53,429 nt of DNA from Erysipelotrichaceae bacterium (GTDB lineage: Bacteria; Bacillota_I; Bacilli_A; Erysipelotrichales; Erysipelotrichaceae), in NCBI GenBank assembly GCA_015058875.1, contig SVBN01000013.1:1-53429 (forward strand), written 5' to 3'. Shown piece by piece: positions 26,154-34,689 of the stretch. Both the position numbers and the translations under genes were made by a program. The notes beneath the pieces are model-generated. The model did not search any database, was not told the origin of the DNA, and saw nothing but the letters and a program-made list of their open reading frames with translations. Every line of letters starts with the position of its first letter. The first letter of the stretch is position 1.

Positions 26154-27551
26154 TTACAGACTGAGAACGCTGATCAGATTCCTCAGCTGGATGTTCAGAA
26201 CATTGTTGAACAGGGTCAGCGTATTCAATGTACGGAAATCAGCCCAGAAATATCCTTCCGGAAGTTCCGGGATTTCGCCATGTCTGAATTCGATAATGGT
26301 ATTCCAGTTTTCTTCCTGGTAGAAACGGCCGCCTTCTTCGGAAAACAGTCCGCGGAAACGGATGTCACGGTTCTTCTCCAGTTTTCCAAAAAACAGCCGG
26401 TCAACAGCATTCGTGATTTTCTGGTTCTTCGGCTCTTTCTGAATTCCCGGTGCCAGTTCGACTCTGTCAAAGCATCCGACTTCCCGCTTTGCATGGATCA
26501 GAAAGCGCATGATGCCGTCCGGGAAAATGCATACCGGCAGTCCGAACTCGCTTTTTCCTGCGGCTTCCAGAAGCGGCTGCTGCCAGCAGCGGACTTCCCG
26601 TCCTTCGATTTCGATGTCGCAGAATACAATCCGGAAATTTCCCTGATCCGAACAGAAGCTGTCATTTTCAAATTTCCAGTCATTCAGCGAATACAGGTCG
26701 ATCAGCTGTCGCTCATAGTTTCCCTGCATCTTGATATCATTCATGTACCCGAACAGTTTTTTGATCGTATCTCCGGATGATCTGTCCAGGAAGGAGCGGT
26801 AAAATGCCTCTTCATGAAACAGCCCTCTGACCTCTTCCTGACCGGCAGGGCTCAGATCGCTGAGCGGGAACGGAATGCAGGAGATCACGGAACGGGTATC
26901 CATATTGACGATATTGTCATACTGCATCAGCTTTTTCAGCTGGCCGAGGGTCATCCACCGGTGGGTCGGCGATACCTCAATCTCATCATCCGTCAGGAGA
27001 ATCAGATTCCGGTTGCGTTTGCCGAGAAACCGCGAGGACTGTTCCGACTGAATCTGGTCGGCAATCGTAATGCAGTTCTTTCTGGAGGCAAACAGGGGAT
27101 AGAAGACGGGTTCACTGCCGCCGTGCATGCGGGTGAAATTCGATCTTGTTGCCTGGATTGTCGGCGAAATCTGGCACCAGTTGATATTGCCCGGCTCGAT
27201 TTTTGTCTGCATCAGGAAATACATGCGGCCGTCAATGATCTTTGCCAGAATGCCGAGATATCCGATGCCGTCCTGTACGATAATCGGCTGTTCAATCGTT
27301 CCGGAATCATCCTTCTGACGGATTCCCCTGATTGAGAAAAACGACCGCCTGTCATTTACGATGCCGAGAGCCTCCTGGTCGTAATGCCAGAATCCGTCAT
27401 AGCTGTACGGGATCTTCCGGATTGAAACGGCGGTTTCCCGGCGTGTCTGTTCCACCCAGTCAAGCAGTTCGGAAGTGGTATGCCATGGGTTCTCTTCTGT
27501 CGCCCAGGATTCCAGGATGTATTTCAGTATTTCTTCTCTTCTGTATGCCAT
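26154..27551 (-). CDS. NDP-hexose 2,3-dehydratase family protein
   Basis: A 465-residue member of the family that removes the C2 hydroxyl of NDP-4-keto-6-deoxyhexoses (EvaA/TylX3 type), the committing step to 2-deoxysugars. The family is a tandem of two similar domains, and both are visible. In the first, QPIIVQDGIGYLGILAK, LMQTKIEPGNINWCQISPT and QATRSNFTRMHGG precede WMTLGQLKKLMQYDNIVNMD. In the second, ELAPGIQKEP precedes FWADFRTLNTLTLFNNVLNI. Cytoplasmic. GAGGAG precedes the ATG. It sits second in a minus-strand operon after a polytopic membrane protein and before an aldo/keto reductase. No 4,6-dehydratase, aminotransferase or antibiotic gene is in the window. Confidence 0.9.
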   Translation of the reverse strand: MAYRREEILKYILESWATEENPWHTTSELLDWVEQTRRETAVSIRKIPYSYDGFWHYDQEALGIVNDRRSFFSIRGIRQKDDSGTIEQPIIVQDGIGYLGILAKIIDGRMYFLMQTKIEPGNINWCQISPTIQATRSNFTRMHGGSEPVFYPLFASRKNCITIADQIQSEQSSRFLGKRNRNLILLTDDEIEVSPTHRWMTLGQLKKLMQYDNIVNMDTRSVISCIPFPLSDLSPAGQEEVRGLFHEEAFYRSFLDRSSGDTIKKLFGYMNDIKMQGNYERQLIDLYSLNDWKFENDSFCSDQGNFRIVFCDIEIEGREVRCWQQPLLEAAGKSEFGLPVCIFPDGIMRFLIHAKREVGCFDRVELAPGIQKEPKNQKITNAVDRLFFGKLEKNRDIRFRGLFSEEGGRFYQEENWNTIIEFRHGEIPELPEGYFWADFRTLNTLTLFNNVLNIQLRNLISVLSL

Positions 27552-27617
27552 ATGACTCCTCGGATATGATGCGGAGCCCTGTTTCCTGTGTCAGAAAGCA
27601 GGGAGGCTGATCTGTAA

Positions 27618-29684
27618 TTATCGGTCAGAATCCTGCAGAACTTTTTTTACCTTGTATTTACTTCCGACGTAGATATCCACGCTGCATCCGCCCGATGCCT
27701 GATCCAGTTCGGGAGACTGCCAGTACTGCAGAAGCACATAGTCGACATTGTATTCCTTCAGATAATCGCACGTCCTTGAATAATCCGGGATTTCCTCTTC
27801 CAGCCAGTCCTCACGCTTTCGGGCGATCTGATAGAATTCATCATTCACCCGGTCAAGCGGATAATGATAATGCCAGGGGCCGAAGATTGAATAGGCTTCG
27901 GGAATATAGGTCAGCGTGGCACTGCTCTGGGAAACGATCACCGGCTGTCTGCCTTCGATGGTTTTCACTTCTTCCTTCAGGAAGTTCAGCGTCTCCATCT
28001 CATCCGGATCGATCTTGTAAATCCCGTCGACATTCTGTCCGCCGCGCACATAGACCCAGTAAAGACCGGTCGAAGGATCCAGACGGAAGGAACCGATATT
28101 GCCGAGCAGCACTGCTGCGATCAGAAACGCACACAGGACGGGTGTGACAAACCGGATCTTCCGGAATCTCCGGAAGATCATGTCCAGGAACAGAATTTCG
28201 GTAAACGGATTGAAGAGCGTCATGAAGTTGCGGTAGAAGACCATTCCGGTGATTGTTTTCTGCAGAAGGATCATGCAGAGCGGATTCAGGAAGAACACCA
28301 GCATCATGATCACAAATGCTCTGATCCATTTTTCCTCATTCTTCAGATCCGGAGTGATGATAAACAGAATCACACCGGTCCACCGGAGAACATTGACCAG
28401 TCCGTCCAGCCATTCGCTGTGAATGAACAGGTAATCCGTCATCATATCCATATGACGCCAGTCCCACAGATAATAGCTGTAGGAAGTGAAATCGGTATGT
28501 TCAATCAGATGCACGGCGAATGATCCGACCGCAAACAGAACCGGTACTCCGATGAAGAACAGTGGTGCTCCGAAGCGGGAATACAGTTTCTCCAGTGATG
28601 CAATGACCGGATGTTCCGGCTTCACGCAGATGAAGATAAATATTGCGGCATACAGAACGCCGGCAAGTATTCCGGTTTTCGGTGATACTCTGGAAAGAAA
28701 TGCCAGCACATAGCAGACCATCGGCAGAACAAGCCGGGCCATATCGGCCAGGGCATGCGGCCGGTGCTGATGAGCCAGGTATGCGGCCAGGGCAAACATA
28801 ACGGCAAAGCTCATGAAGAGGAAACTCGAGGAACATGCAAATCCGGCAGCCAGCGGAAACCACAGCAGCCATTTCATATTCTCATTTCCTTCTTTCTGCC
28901 AGCGGTAAATGATGCTGTTGAGCAGGATGATGAAGACACTGCGGAAGGTATTTCCGTAGAAGGCGAATGCATTGTTCCAGTAGAAGAAGTTGGCATAGAA
29001 CAGTCCGAACAGAAGCGTACAGATTCTGACGGCTTTATTCTCCGTATGCATCAGGCGTACGGCTGAGATGACGGTAATATTGCTGAAAACGTTGTACAGC
29101 AGACCGAGTCCCCAGACGGAGGTGACGAGATTGCCGACATAGGAGGAAGAGCCGAGCACGTAATAGGGCAGGTTGACCAGCCAGCAGAGACAGGACCCGA
29201 AATGATAATATCCCTGGAAGAGATAATAGACATTCCATTCCTGACCGCGCAGTCCGTCCGCCAGGTTATACAGGTTCAGTTCCGGGGCATTGATATTCAA
29301 TGCGATGTAATTGAGATAGGTTGTGCTGTCGGCGTAATCCAGATCAATGTAAAGCTTTGAAAAGACAAACAGGAAGACGGCTGCGGCGGCACCGATGATC
29401 AGCGTATCCGGCGACAGAAAGGATTTTAAGGTATCCTTCAGATTCCTCAGCGTCAGCATCAGAGCCGCCAGCATGACCATGCCGGTCAGAATCAGAAGGG
29501 TGTAAAACGGCAAATTCAGGCCGATCGGGATGTAATACAGTGTCTGCAGGATTCCGAGAATCGCGGAAAAGCCCAGCGCTCCGGCAAGCCCCTTTTTCTC
29601 TATGTTCAGTTTTTTCAGTATTGCTGTGCCTGTCCCTTCCGAGAGAAAAATCAGAAAACAGACTGCGATCAGTATTCGTTTCAT
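27618..29684 (-). CDS. Polytopic membrane protein, GT-C glycosyltransferase-like
   Basis: A 688-residue protein with roughly a dozen hydrophobic segments in the first 520 residues and a soluble C-terminal region of about 150 residues. An early loop (YIDLDYADSTTYLNY) contains acidic residues between membrane segments, and a Tyr/Trp-rich loop (about residues 145-180) follows. This pattern recalls GT-C glycosyltransferases and YfhO-like proteins, but I recognise no firm family motif. Only a weak ribosome site precedes the ATG. It is first in the operon with the NDP-hexose 2,3-dehydratase (66 bp downstream). Transfer of a sugar to a lipid- or wall-linked acceptor is therefore plausible; this is inference. 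Confidence 0.7.
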   Translation of the reverse strand: MKRILIAVCFLIFLSEGTGTAILKKLNIEKKGLAGALGFSAILGILQTLYYIPIGLNLPFYTLLILTGMVMLAALMLTLRNLKDTLKSFLSPDTLIIGAAAAVFLFVFSKLYIDLDYADSTTYLNYIALNINAPELNLYNLADGLRGQEWNVYYLFQGYYHFGSCLCWLVNLPYYVLGSSSYVGNLVTSVWGLGLLYNVFSNITVISAVRLMHTENKAVRICTLLFGLFYANFFYWNNAFAFYGNTFRSVFIILLNSIIYRWQKEGNENMKWLLWFPLAAGFACSSSFLFMSFAVMFALAAYLAHQHRPHALADMARLVLPMVCYVLAFLSRVSPKTGILAGVLYAAIFIFICVKPEHPVIASLEKLYSRFGAPLFFIGVPVLFAVGSFAVHLIEHTDFTSYSYYLWDWRHMDMMTDYLFIHSEWLDGLVNVLRWTGVILFIITPDLKNEEKWIRAFVIMMLVFFLNPLCMILLQKTITGMVFYRNFMTLFNPFTEILFLDMIFRRFRKIRFVTPVLCAFLIAAVLLGNIGSFRLDPSTGLYWVYVRGGQNVDGIYKIDPDEMETLNFLKEEVKTIEGRQPVIVSQSSATLTYIPEAYSIFGPWHYHYPLDRVNDEFYQIARKREDWLEEEIPDYSRTCDYLKEYNVDYVLLQYWQSPELDQASGGCSVDIYVGSKYKVKKVLQDSDR

Positions 29685-29825
29685 ATCATCACTTTCGCAT
29701 TTATCATACCATTATTTCCGGGAACATAAGGAGGATGGAATGGATCAGTGAACGTGTCTTTTCCTCCGTATGCATTATAAAAGACCCGCATCAGCCAGAT
29801 TCCGGCTGTGCAGGCCTGATTGCGA

Positions 29826-30770
29826 TCAGTAGCCGAGTCTGCGGTCAACGATATGAACGGGATCTTTTCCCTGCAGGACAAGCGTCAGATTCTGAATGAC
29901 GACATCCGTCACTCTGTCGTAATTGATGCCGGCCCGGTAGCCTCCGGAAATGTGCGGAGTCAGATAGACACGCGGCGCAGTCCAGAGCGGGTGATCAGGC
30001 GGCAGGGGTTCGGGATCCATAACGTCAAGGCAGGCTGCTTTCAGATGTCCTTCATTCAGAATCCTGATCAGATCATCCGTCACAACGGAGTTCCCTCTGC
30101 CGACATTGATCAGAATGGCGCTTTTCTTCATCAGTGACAGCCTCCGGTAGTCAAACAGATTTGCGACATCATCTGTGCCGGGAAGGCTCAGGGCGACAAC
30201 ATCCATGTCCGGAAGCAGTTCATCCATATCGGCGGTTGCGACAAGCTTTCTGATAAACGGAGGCTGATCATGGACGGTTCTTCTTACGCCGTAGCACTCC
30301 GCCCCGAGTGCGGAAGCTTTCTGTGCATATGCGGTGCCGATCGCACCCATGCCGACGGAAAGAATGCGCGAACCTTCAAACCTGTCAATGTCCTTCAGGA
30401 GCTTCCATTCTTTTTCCTGCTGAAGCGTAAGATATTCCGGCATCCGCTTCATTGCCATCAGGGTGACCGTCAGCATATGCTCGGCAATCGAACCGCCGTA
30501 GGCACCGTATGCATTTGCGAGCACAACATGTTCCGGAAGCCATGCATAATTGCCGGCACCGGCACTGAACAGCTGGACAAACCGCAGTTTCGGCATTTTT
30601 GCGGCGGCAGACGGTTTGAGTGAACCGGCAAACAGTTCTGCCTCCCGCAGGTCTTTTTCATCAAGATCCTCAGGATTCTGAGTGAATATGACTTCCGCAT
30701 CCGGAAGACTCCGGAACCGTTCCATATTCTTTTCGCTGTGTTTTCCGGTAACTATGATCTTTACGGACAT
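29826..30770 (-). CDS. D-2-hydroxyacid dehydrogenase, intact copy
   Basis: NAD-dependent D-isomer-specific dehydrogenase of 314 residues. The Rossmann motif is SVGMGAIGTAYA. The catalytic Arg is in INVGRGNSVV, Glu in DVMDPEPLPP and His in LTPHISGG. The start at 30770 is supported by GGGAGG upstream; an in-frame ATG at 30806 has none. Nearly every stretch of the protein matches the broken copy at 21690-22624, so one arose from the other, and this one keeps the function. It probably reduces a 2-keto acid or oxidises a 2-hydroxyacid. It lies alone on the minus strand between the deoxysugar operon and a Cys-rich gene. Confidence 0.9.
   Translation of the reverse strand: MSVKIIVTGKHSEKNMERFRSLPDAEVIFTQNPEDLDEKDLREAELFAGSLKPSAAAKMPKLRFVQLFSAGAGNYAWLPEHVVLANAYGAYGGSIAEHMLTVTLMAMKRMPEYLTLQQEKEWKLLKDIDRFEGSRILSVGMGAIGTAYAQKASALGAECYGVRRTVHDQPPFIRKLVATADMDELLPDMDVVALSLPGTDDVANLFDYRRLSLMKKSAILINVGRGNSVVTDDLIRILNEGHLKAACLDVMDPEPLPPDHPLWTAPRVYLTPHISGGYRAGINYDRVTDVVIQNLTLVLQGKDPVHIVDRRLGY
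30700..30716. repeat. TCCGGAA direct repeat, 10-bp period
   Basis: TCCGGAA occurs at 30700-30706 and 30710-30716 inside the intact dehydrogenase gene. The paralogue has a single copy at 22564-22570, which marks its frameshift. Confidence 0.8.
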
Positions 30771-30860
30771 AAAATACTGCCTCCCTATATGTTCTGATAT
30801 ATTCATTGTAATATGCGGCAGGAAACGATGAGTGCCGGATGCTTCAGACAGGAATAAGAA

Positions 30861-30889
30861 AAGCAGATCACATTCACATGGACCTGCTT
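30861..30889 (-). terminator. Terminator of the Cys-rich gene
   Basis: On the minus strand AAGCAGGTC pairs with GATCTGCTT (nine pairs with one G-T), followed by TTCTTATT. It lies 19 bp past the stop of the gene at 30908-31081. Confidence 0.75.
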
Positions 30890-30907
30890 ACAGCCATATG
30901 ATCAGAG

Positions 30908-31081
30908 TCAGCCGGCGCTTTCCTTCACGGCTTTGATTTCTGCCTGCTTGAAGCAGTTGGGAACATTTCCTTTTTCATCCCTGTGGAAAGCAACGCAGTC
31001 ACAGCATCTGCCGTGTCTGGGACAATTGGTGTTGGGGCATGTGCACGGATGATTGTTGGAACAGGGTCTGATTTCTTCCAT
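30908..31081 (-). CDS. Cys-rich 57-residue protein
   Basis: A small cytoplasmic protein with eight Cys in its first 45 residues (PCSNNHPCTCPNTNCPRHGR, then CCDCVAFHRD and NCFK), most likely binding zinc or an iron-sulfur cluster. The CxC-P-N-xx-C-xxx-G-xCCxC pattern resembles the DUF6485-type family of anaerobes, which has no known role. The ATG whose first base is at 31081 is favoured by AGAGGAGA on the minus strand; an in-frame ATG at 31150 has no site. It has its own terminator. Confidence 0.7.
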   Translation of the reverse strand: MEEIRPCSNNHPCTCPNTNCPRHGRCCDCVAFHRDEKGNVPNCFKQAEIKAVKESAG

Positions 31082-31179
31082 GATATGAATCTCCTCTGAG
31101 ATTATTTTATCTGTCTGACAATGCGTTAGGAAATACAAACATTTCTGCATGAGGGCGGATGATTACCGGCTGATTTCTG

Positions 31180-31935
31180 TCATGCTGAGAATACGCGGTC
31201 ATAGTTCCTTGCTGCAGCTGCTGAGAGTTCTTCTGCCGTTAACCCCTTAAGTTCGGCAATTTTCCGGTATATGGCAATGACATCCGTTGGGTTATGCCTT
31301 CTGCCGGTCACGGGACTCTGATAGGGTGCGTCTGTTTCGATCAGCAGATGATCCAATGGAACAGCCCTGACTGCTTCCATCGGCCGTCTGGCGTTGGGGA
31401 ACAGTACGCTGGCGCCGAACGAGATCATCCATCCGGCTCTGACATATTCAAGGGCTGTCTCCGGAGAACCGCTGAAGCTGTGAAGAACTCCTTTGACAGG
31501 ATATTTCCGAAGGATCAGCTGTGTGTCCAATACTGCTCTGCGGGAATGGATATTGACCGGCAGATGCATCTCGCACGCCAGCTCCAGGTGCTTCATAAAG
31601 AACTGTTTCTGTAATTCTTTCGTGTGTTTGTGCGATGCATAATCAAGACCGGTTTCACCGATCATATCCGGTTTTATATGCTTCATCTGTTGCGCAAACC
31701 GTTCAAAACGATCCGCAGTATCCGCGGCCTGAAGGCTTTGGGGATGGATCGCGCAGGCGAGTTTATAACCGGGTATTGTATCCCTTAAGCCGGATACCTG
31801 CCTGTAATCATATTCGCAGCAGCAGATCATAATCACTCTGTTCAGACCTGCCCGGCACATGCGGCTGATCATTTCTTCCCGGTCATCCGCAAACTGTCTG
31901 TTTCCCAGATGACAATGCGCATCAATGTATTCCAT
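31180..31935 (-). CDS. TatD family metal-dependent hydrolase
   Basis: A 251-residue TIM-barrel metallohydrolase of the TatD DNase family. Metal ligands are visible in YIDAHCHLG, IGETGLDY, NIHSRRA, VLHSFSGS and LIETDAPYQSP, all in the expected order. The MEYIDAHCH start is unambiguous. There is no Shine-Dalgarno sequence, and a CATAAT hexamer (31942-31947) ends 6 nt before the ATG, suggesting a leaderless mRNA. A hairpin between this gene and the upstream one isolates it. Likely 3'-5' DNase/RNase or quality-control activity, as in the family. Confidence 0.9.
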   Translation of the reverse strand: MEYIDAHCHLGNRQFADDREEMISRMCRAGLNRVIMICCCEYDYRQVSGLRDTIPGYKLACAIHPQSLQAADTADRFERFAQQMKHIKPDMIGETGLDYASHKHTKELQKQFFMKHLELACEMHLPVNIHSRRAVLDTQLILRKYPVKGVLHSFSGSPETALEYVRAGWMISFGASVLFPNARRPMEAVRAVPLDHLLIETDAPYQSPVTGRRHNPTDVIAIYRKIAELKGLTAEELSAAAARNYDRVFSA

Positions 31936-31941
31936 AATTCC

Positions 31942-31970
31942 ATTATGACAGAAAAACGGATCTCTGTATG
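31942..31970 (-). promoter_or_regulatory. Possible leaderless promoter of tatD-like gene
   Basis: On the minus strand CATAAT (-10) stands 6 nt before the ATG, with CATACA 17 bp upstream of it as a weak -35. No ribosome site is present. Confidence 0.4.
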
Positions 31971-31982
31971 AGTACAGCGATC
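31952..31982 (-). terminator. Terminator of the membrane gene pair
   Basis: On the minus strand CGGATC-GCTGT pairs with ACAG-A-GATCCG, then TTTTT. It follows the gene at 31991-32710. Confidence 0.75.
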
Positions 31983-31990
31983 CGCTTCTA

Positions 31991-32710
31991 TCATTGTTTT
32001 GTTTTCCTGTCTGAGAGTACTTTCATAACAGCAGCGATTACCAGGAATACAAGACCGATCCGGTATGCATACTGCCTGATGGGCAGGATAGGTGTGACTG
32101 CAAAGGCCAGTGCCTGTGTGCTGAGGAACTTTGCCAGAAGATCTTTTTCCGGTTCCTTTCTGCCCAGTTTTCTGAACAGCATCTTTGTCAGAGAGAAGAT
32201 CAGTCCGGAATGGGATGACAGTTCCCGGGTGATCTGAATAAACAGCACCAGACTGACAAATGAATGCCGGAAGAGTCCCGGGCCGGACAGCAGCCGCGAC
32301 AGGATCATGGCTGTACCGAAACCTGCGGCCTCGGCGGAAAGCACCGCATAATCGTTTGAAATCAGGTCTTTCAGTGTTTTGAAGTAAGGAATGATGCCGG
32401 TCAGTTTGTCTTTCAGTACAGTTTTGCATGAGGCGAGACGCTCACTCATGGGAAGCTTTGAGAAGAACAGGATTATGATCATCTGTTCAAAGAATACATA
32501 TATAATGGCTCTGGCGACGGCTCCGAAGATCATGCCAAGGATGCCTCCTCCGGTAATGCCGGACAGGGCACCTGTCAGGTAATAAAGGGGATAGAAGAAT
32601 ACGGGCTGATATCCGCAGACTGCAGGCAGTTCCAGCAGGATCCAGATGACAGTCATCAGCATCAGCGGTTTCCAATGCTGGCGGATGTATCCGGCAAGGA
32701 GATCTTTCAT
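31991..32710 (-). CDS. Membrane protein of unknown function
   Basis: A 239-residue integral membrane protein with about five hydrophobic segments (for example LMLMTVIWILLELPAVCG, a Gly-rich GALSGITGGGILGMIFGAVA, and a final RIGLVFLVIAAVMKVL). I recognise no family. Its start overlaps the stop of the upstream secreted protein gene by 4 bp, so the two are made together and may form a complex. A terminator at 31952-31982 ends the pair. Confidence 0.65.
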   Translation of the reverse strand: MKDLLAGYIRQHWKPLMLMTVIWILLELPAVCGYQPVFFYPLYYLTGALSGITGGGILGMIFGAVARAIIYVFFEQMIIILFFSKLPMSERLASCKTVLKDKLTGIIPYFKTLKDLISNDYAVLSAEAAGFGTAMILSRLLSGPGLFRHSFVSLVLFIQITRELSSHSGLIFSLTKMLFRKLGRKEPEKDLLAKFLSTQALAFAVTPILPIRQYAYRIGLVFLVIAAVMKVLSDRKTKQ

Positions 32711-34413
32711 GACAGTGTCTCCTTTCCGCTGCTCTTCAGCTGATAAAGTTCATTTCCGTTTTCATCACGGATGACTTCATATTCATCTTCCTTCAGTTCT
32801 CTTTCTTCGGCGGAACCGGGAACAGCTCCTTCGCTGACAAGGAATACCTTTGTCTGATCACCGTCTTTCTTTGTACGGATGCCGGGTGTTCTGACTTTGA
32901 CATTGGCAAGCTTTTCAGCCAGGATTGCTTTTTCTTTTGCGGAAACGGCTCTGATGCGCAGCTCCGCATGGAAGTCTTCCGAAACAGGCCCGCAGAGTAT
33001 ATTCAGTCTCGCAGCAGCGTTCCCGCCCGCACATTGGGCGGTCAGATTTGCCAGGCGTTTGTTCAGTTCTTTATCCGGATCAGGCAGTACTGTCACAAGC
33101 CATGTAACCATAACTTCATCAGCGGTTTCCAGAGTTACCGGTACGGATACGGGTCTTCCGCATCCTGCCAGGATTTCGGGGATACTGTCTCCATCGTTGA
33201 CCGTCAGTGTGCCGTAAGCCTTTGTTTTTTCTGAGGAATCCGCTGCGGAAGAAATGCCGGAAGACGCGGAAGAGATGAGGGCTGAACCGGCTGCCGTCAA
33301 TGCCGCAAGCGCCGCAACGCCGATCACGCTCAGGATATTTCCGGGGCCTTTCTTGACGAGACTTCCTTTGGTAAGTGTGACTTTTGTCCGTCTGGTTCCT
33401 GATGCGGAAGGTTTCTGCTTCTGCTGAACGGCAGCCTCTTCACGTTTCTGAGCGTTTGCGAGCTGTTCCAGCCTCAGACTATTACTCTCCAGCTGCTGTT
33501 CCTGCTGTTCCATAGGCTTTGCATAATCAAAATTGTCTGTCGGAAGGGATTCGCGGGGATGCAGGTCAGAGTCGATCAGGACGATTGCAGGAGTATGGTA
33601 ATACAATCCTGCAGGTCCTGTGTTGTTTGAGTACTCCAGTAATGCAGCAGAACTGATATCCTGTGATTCTTCTCCCACAGAGATCGTCCATACAGTGTCT
33701 TCCAGAACGAAATCAAATGCAGTACTGTCTGCCAGGGGATCTGATATCTTATCTTCATACTGACAGCTGGAACATGTATATTCCGACAGATCGCCCAGCA
33801 TGTACAGGGAAGCACGGGCTGAGGCTGTGACTCTGATCACTGCCTGGTCTCTTTTTTCGTTGTTTTTGTTTCTTGTCTCACTGTCCGGTTCTTTTTCCAG
33901 ACCGGTGTCAGCGATCTTTGTACCGATCCCGATGAATGACAGTGTGACATTTGCGGAAGTGTCAGACAGATCTGTGTCAAAACCGAAGTCAGTAACTTCC
34001 AGATACTGACTGATGACTGTGATCTCATAGATGCCTTTTCCTTCTGCATGGAAATATTCACTTCTGCCGCCTTCTTCAAACCGGGTGGTAAAGAAAGGGA
34101 TATTCAGACTTGCCGGAGAGGCAAGTCTGAATGAAAACCGCTCTCCGGGATGAGCTGTAAAGACGTGTGCATCCGGTGAACTGACACCAGGGCCTGACAG
34201 TTCCGTCATGACGCTGGCACATTTGCCGTTTGAGTCAGATGTCATCGTGTCCGTAAATGTCACTTCTTTCGGATTTTTGCCGGAATAAATATCGAAATAC
34301 TCCGGACCGGTCACTTCCAATCCGCCGGCACAGACCGGAACGATACATGTACAGAACGTGATGAGGAACAGAAGAAGCGCAAAATGCTTCCGGATCTTAT
34401 GCCGTGATTCCAT
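32707..34413 (-). CDS. Secreted/membrane protein of unknown function
   Basis: A 568-residue protein with an N-terminal signal peptide (hydrophobic core FALLLFLITFCTCIVPVCAG). A beta-rich extracytoplasmic part of about 250 residues follows, with a CSSCQYED Cys pair. Then come a Gln/Glu-rich segment likely to be coiled coil (about 300-335), a basic KVTLTKGSLVKK stretch, a hydrophobic segment (LSVIGVAALAALTAAGSALI), and a C-terminal domain of about 190 residues. AAGGAGG precedes the start. It is coupled to the membrane protein at 31991 by a 4-bp overlap. I recognise no family and infer only a surface or envelope role. Confidence 0.65.
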   Translation of the reverse strand: MESRHKIRKHFALLLFLITFCTCIVPVCAGGLEVTGPEYFDIYSGKNPKEVTFTDTMTSDSNGKCASVMTELSGPGVSSPDAHVFTAHPGERFSFRLASPASLNIPFFTTRFEEGGRSEYFHAEGKGIYEITVISQYLEVTDFGFDTDLSDTSANVTLSFIGIGTKIADTGLEKEPDSETRNKNNEKRDQAVIRVTASARASLYMLGDLSEYTCSSCQYEDKISDPLADSTAFDFVLEDTVWTISVGEESQDISSAALLEYSNNTGPAGLYYHTPAIVLIDSDLHPRESLPTDNFDYAKPMEQQEQQLESNSLRLEQLANAQKREEAAVQQKQKPSASGTRRTKVTLTKGSLVKKGPGNILSVIGVAALAALTAAGSALISSASSGISSAADSSEKTKAYGTLTVNDGDSIPEILAGCGRPVSVPVTLETADEVMVTWLVTVLPDPDKELNKRLANLTAQCAGGNAAARLNILCGPVSEDFHAELRIRAVSAKEKAILAEKLANVKVRTPGIRTKKDGDQTKVFLVSEGAVPGSAEERELKEDEYEVIRDENGNELYQLKSSGKETLS

Positions 34414-34595
34414 ATGGCCTCCTTATTCAACCGCTTTTTATCATATCATACAGAAATGTCATACAGGATAAACCGGTCCTGCCGCAGATGACAGGGAATG
34501 ATCAGACTGTCAGACTTTTTTCATTCATCGTCATGTCCCGCACCGCAGCATTTTTCATCTGACAACTTCTTTAAAACATGATTGTGCACATAAAA

Positions 34596-34630
34596 TATAA
34601 ATGTATAGTCAAAATGACTATACATTTATT
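34596..34630. promoter_or_regulatory. Long perfect palindrome, likely operator
   Basis: Arms ATAAATGTATAGTCA (34597-34611, allowing an A at the centre edge) and TGACTATACATTTAT (34615-34629) are exact inverse complements around a three-base AAA centre. The right arm contains the -35 box of the promoter of the following PTS gene, so a bound dimeric repressor (for example GntR-type) would block polymerase. A transcript hairpin is possible but lacks a T-tract. Confidence 0.65.
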
Positions 34631-34647
34631 CCGGATTATGTTATAAC
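34619..34647 (+). promoter_or_regulatory. Promoter of the PTS EIIC gene
   Basis: TATACA (34619-34624) and TATAAC (34642-34647) are separated by 17 bp. The transcript would start near 34654, ahead of the GGGGGG ribosome site at about 34675. Confidence 0.55.
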
Positions 34648-34689
34648 AATCCTGCAGTGAGATATATGACTGCAGGGGGGTATTGTGTA

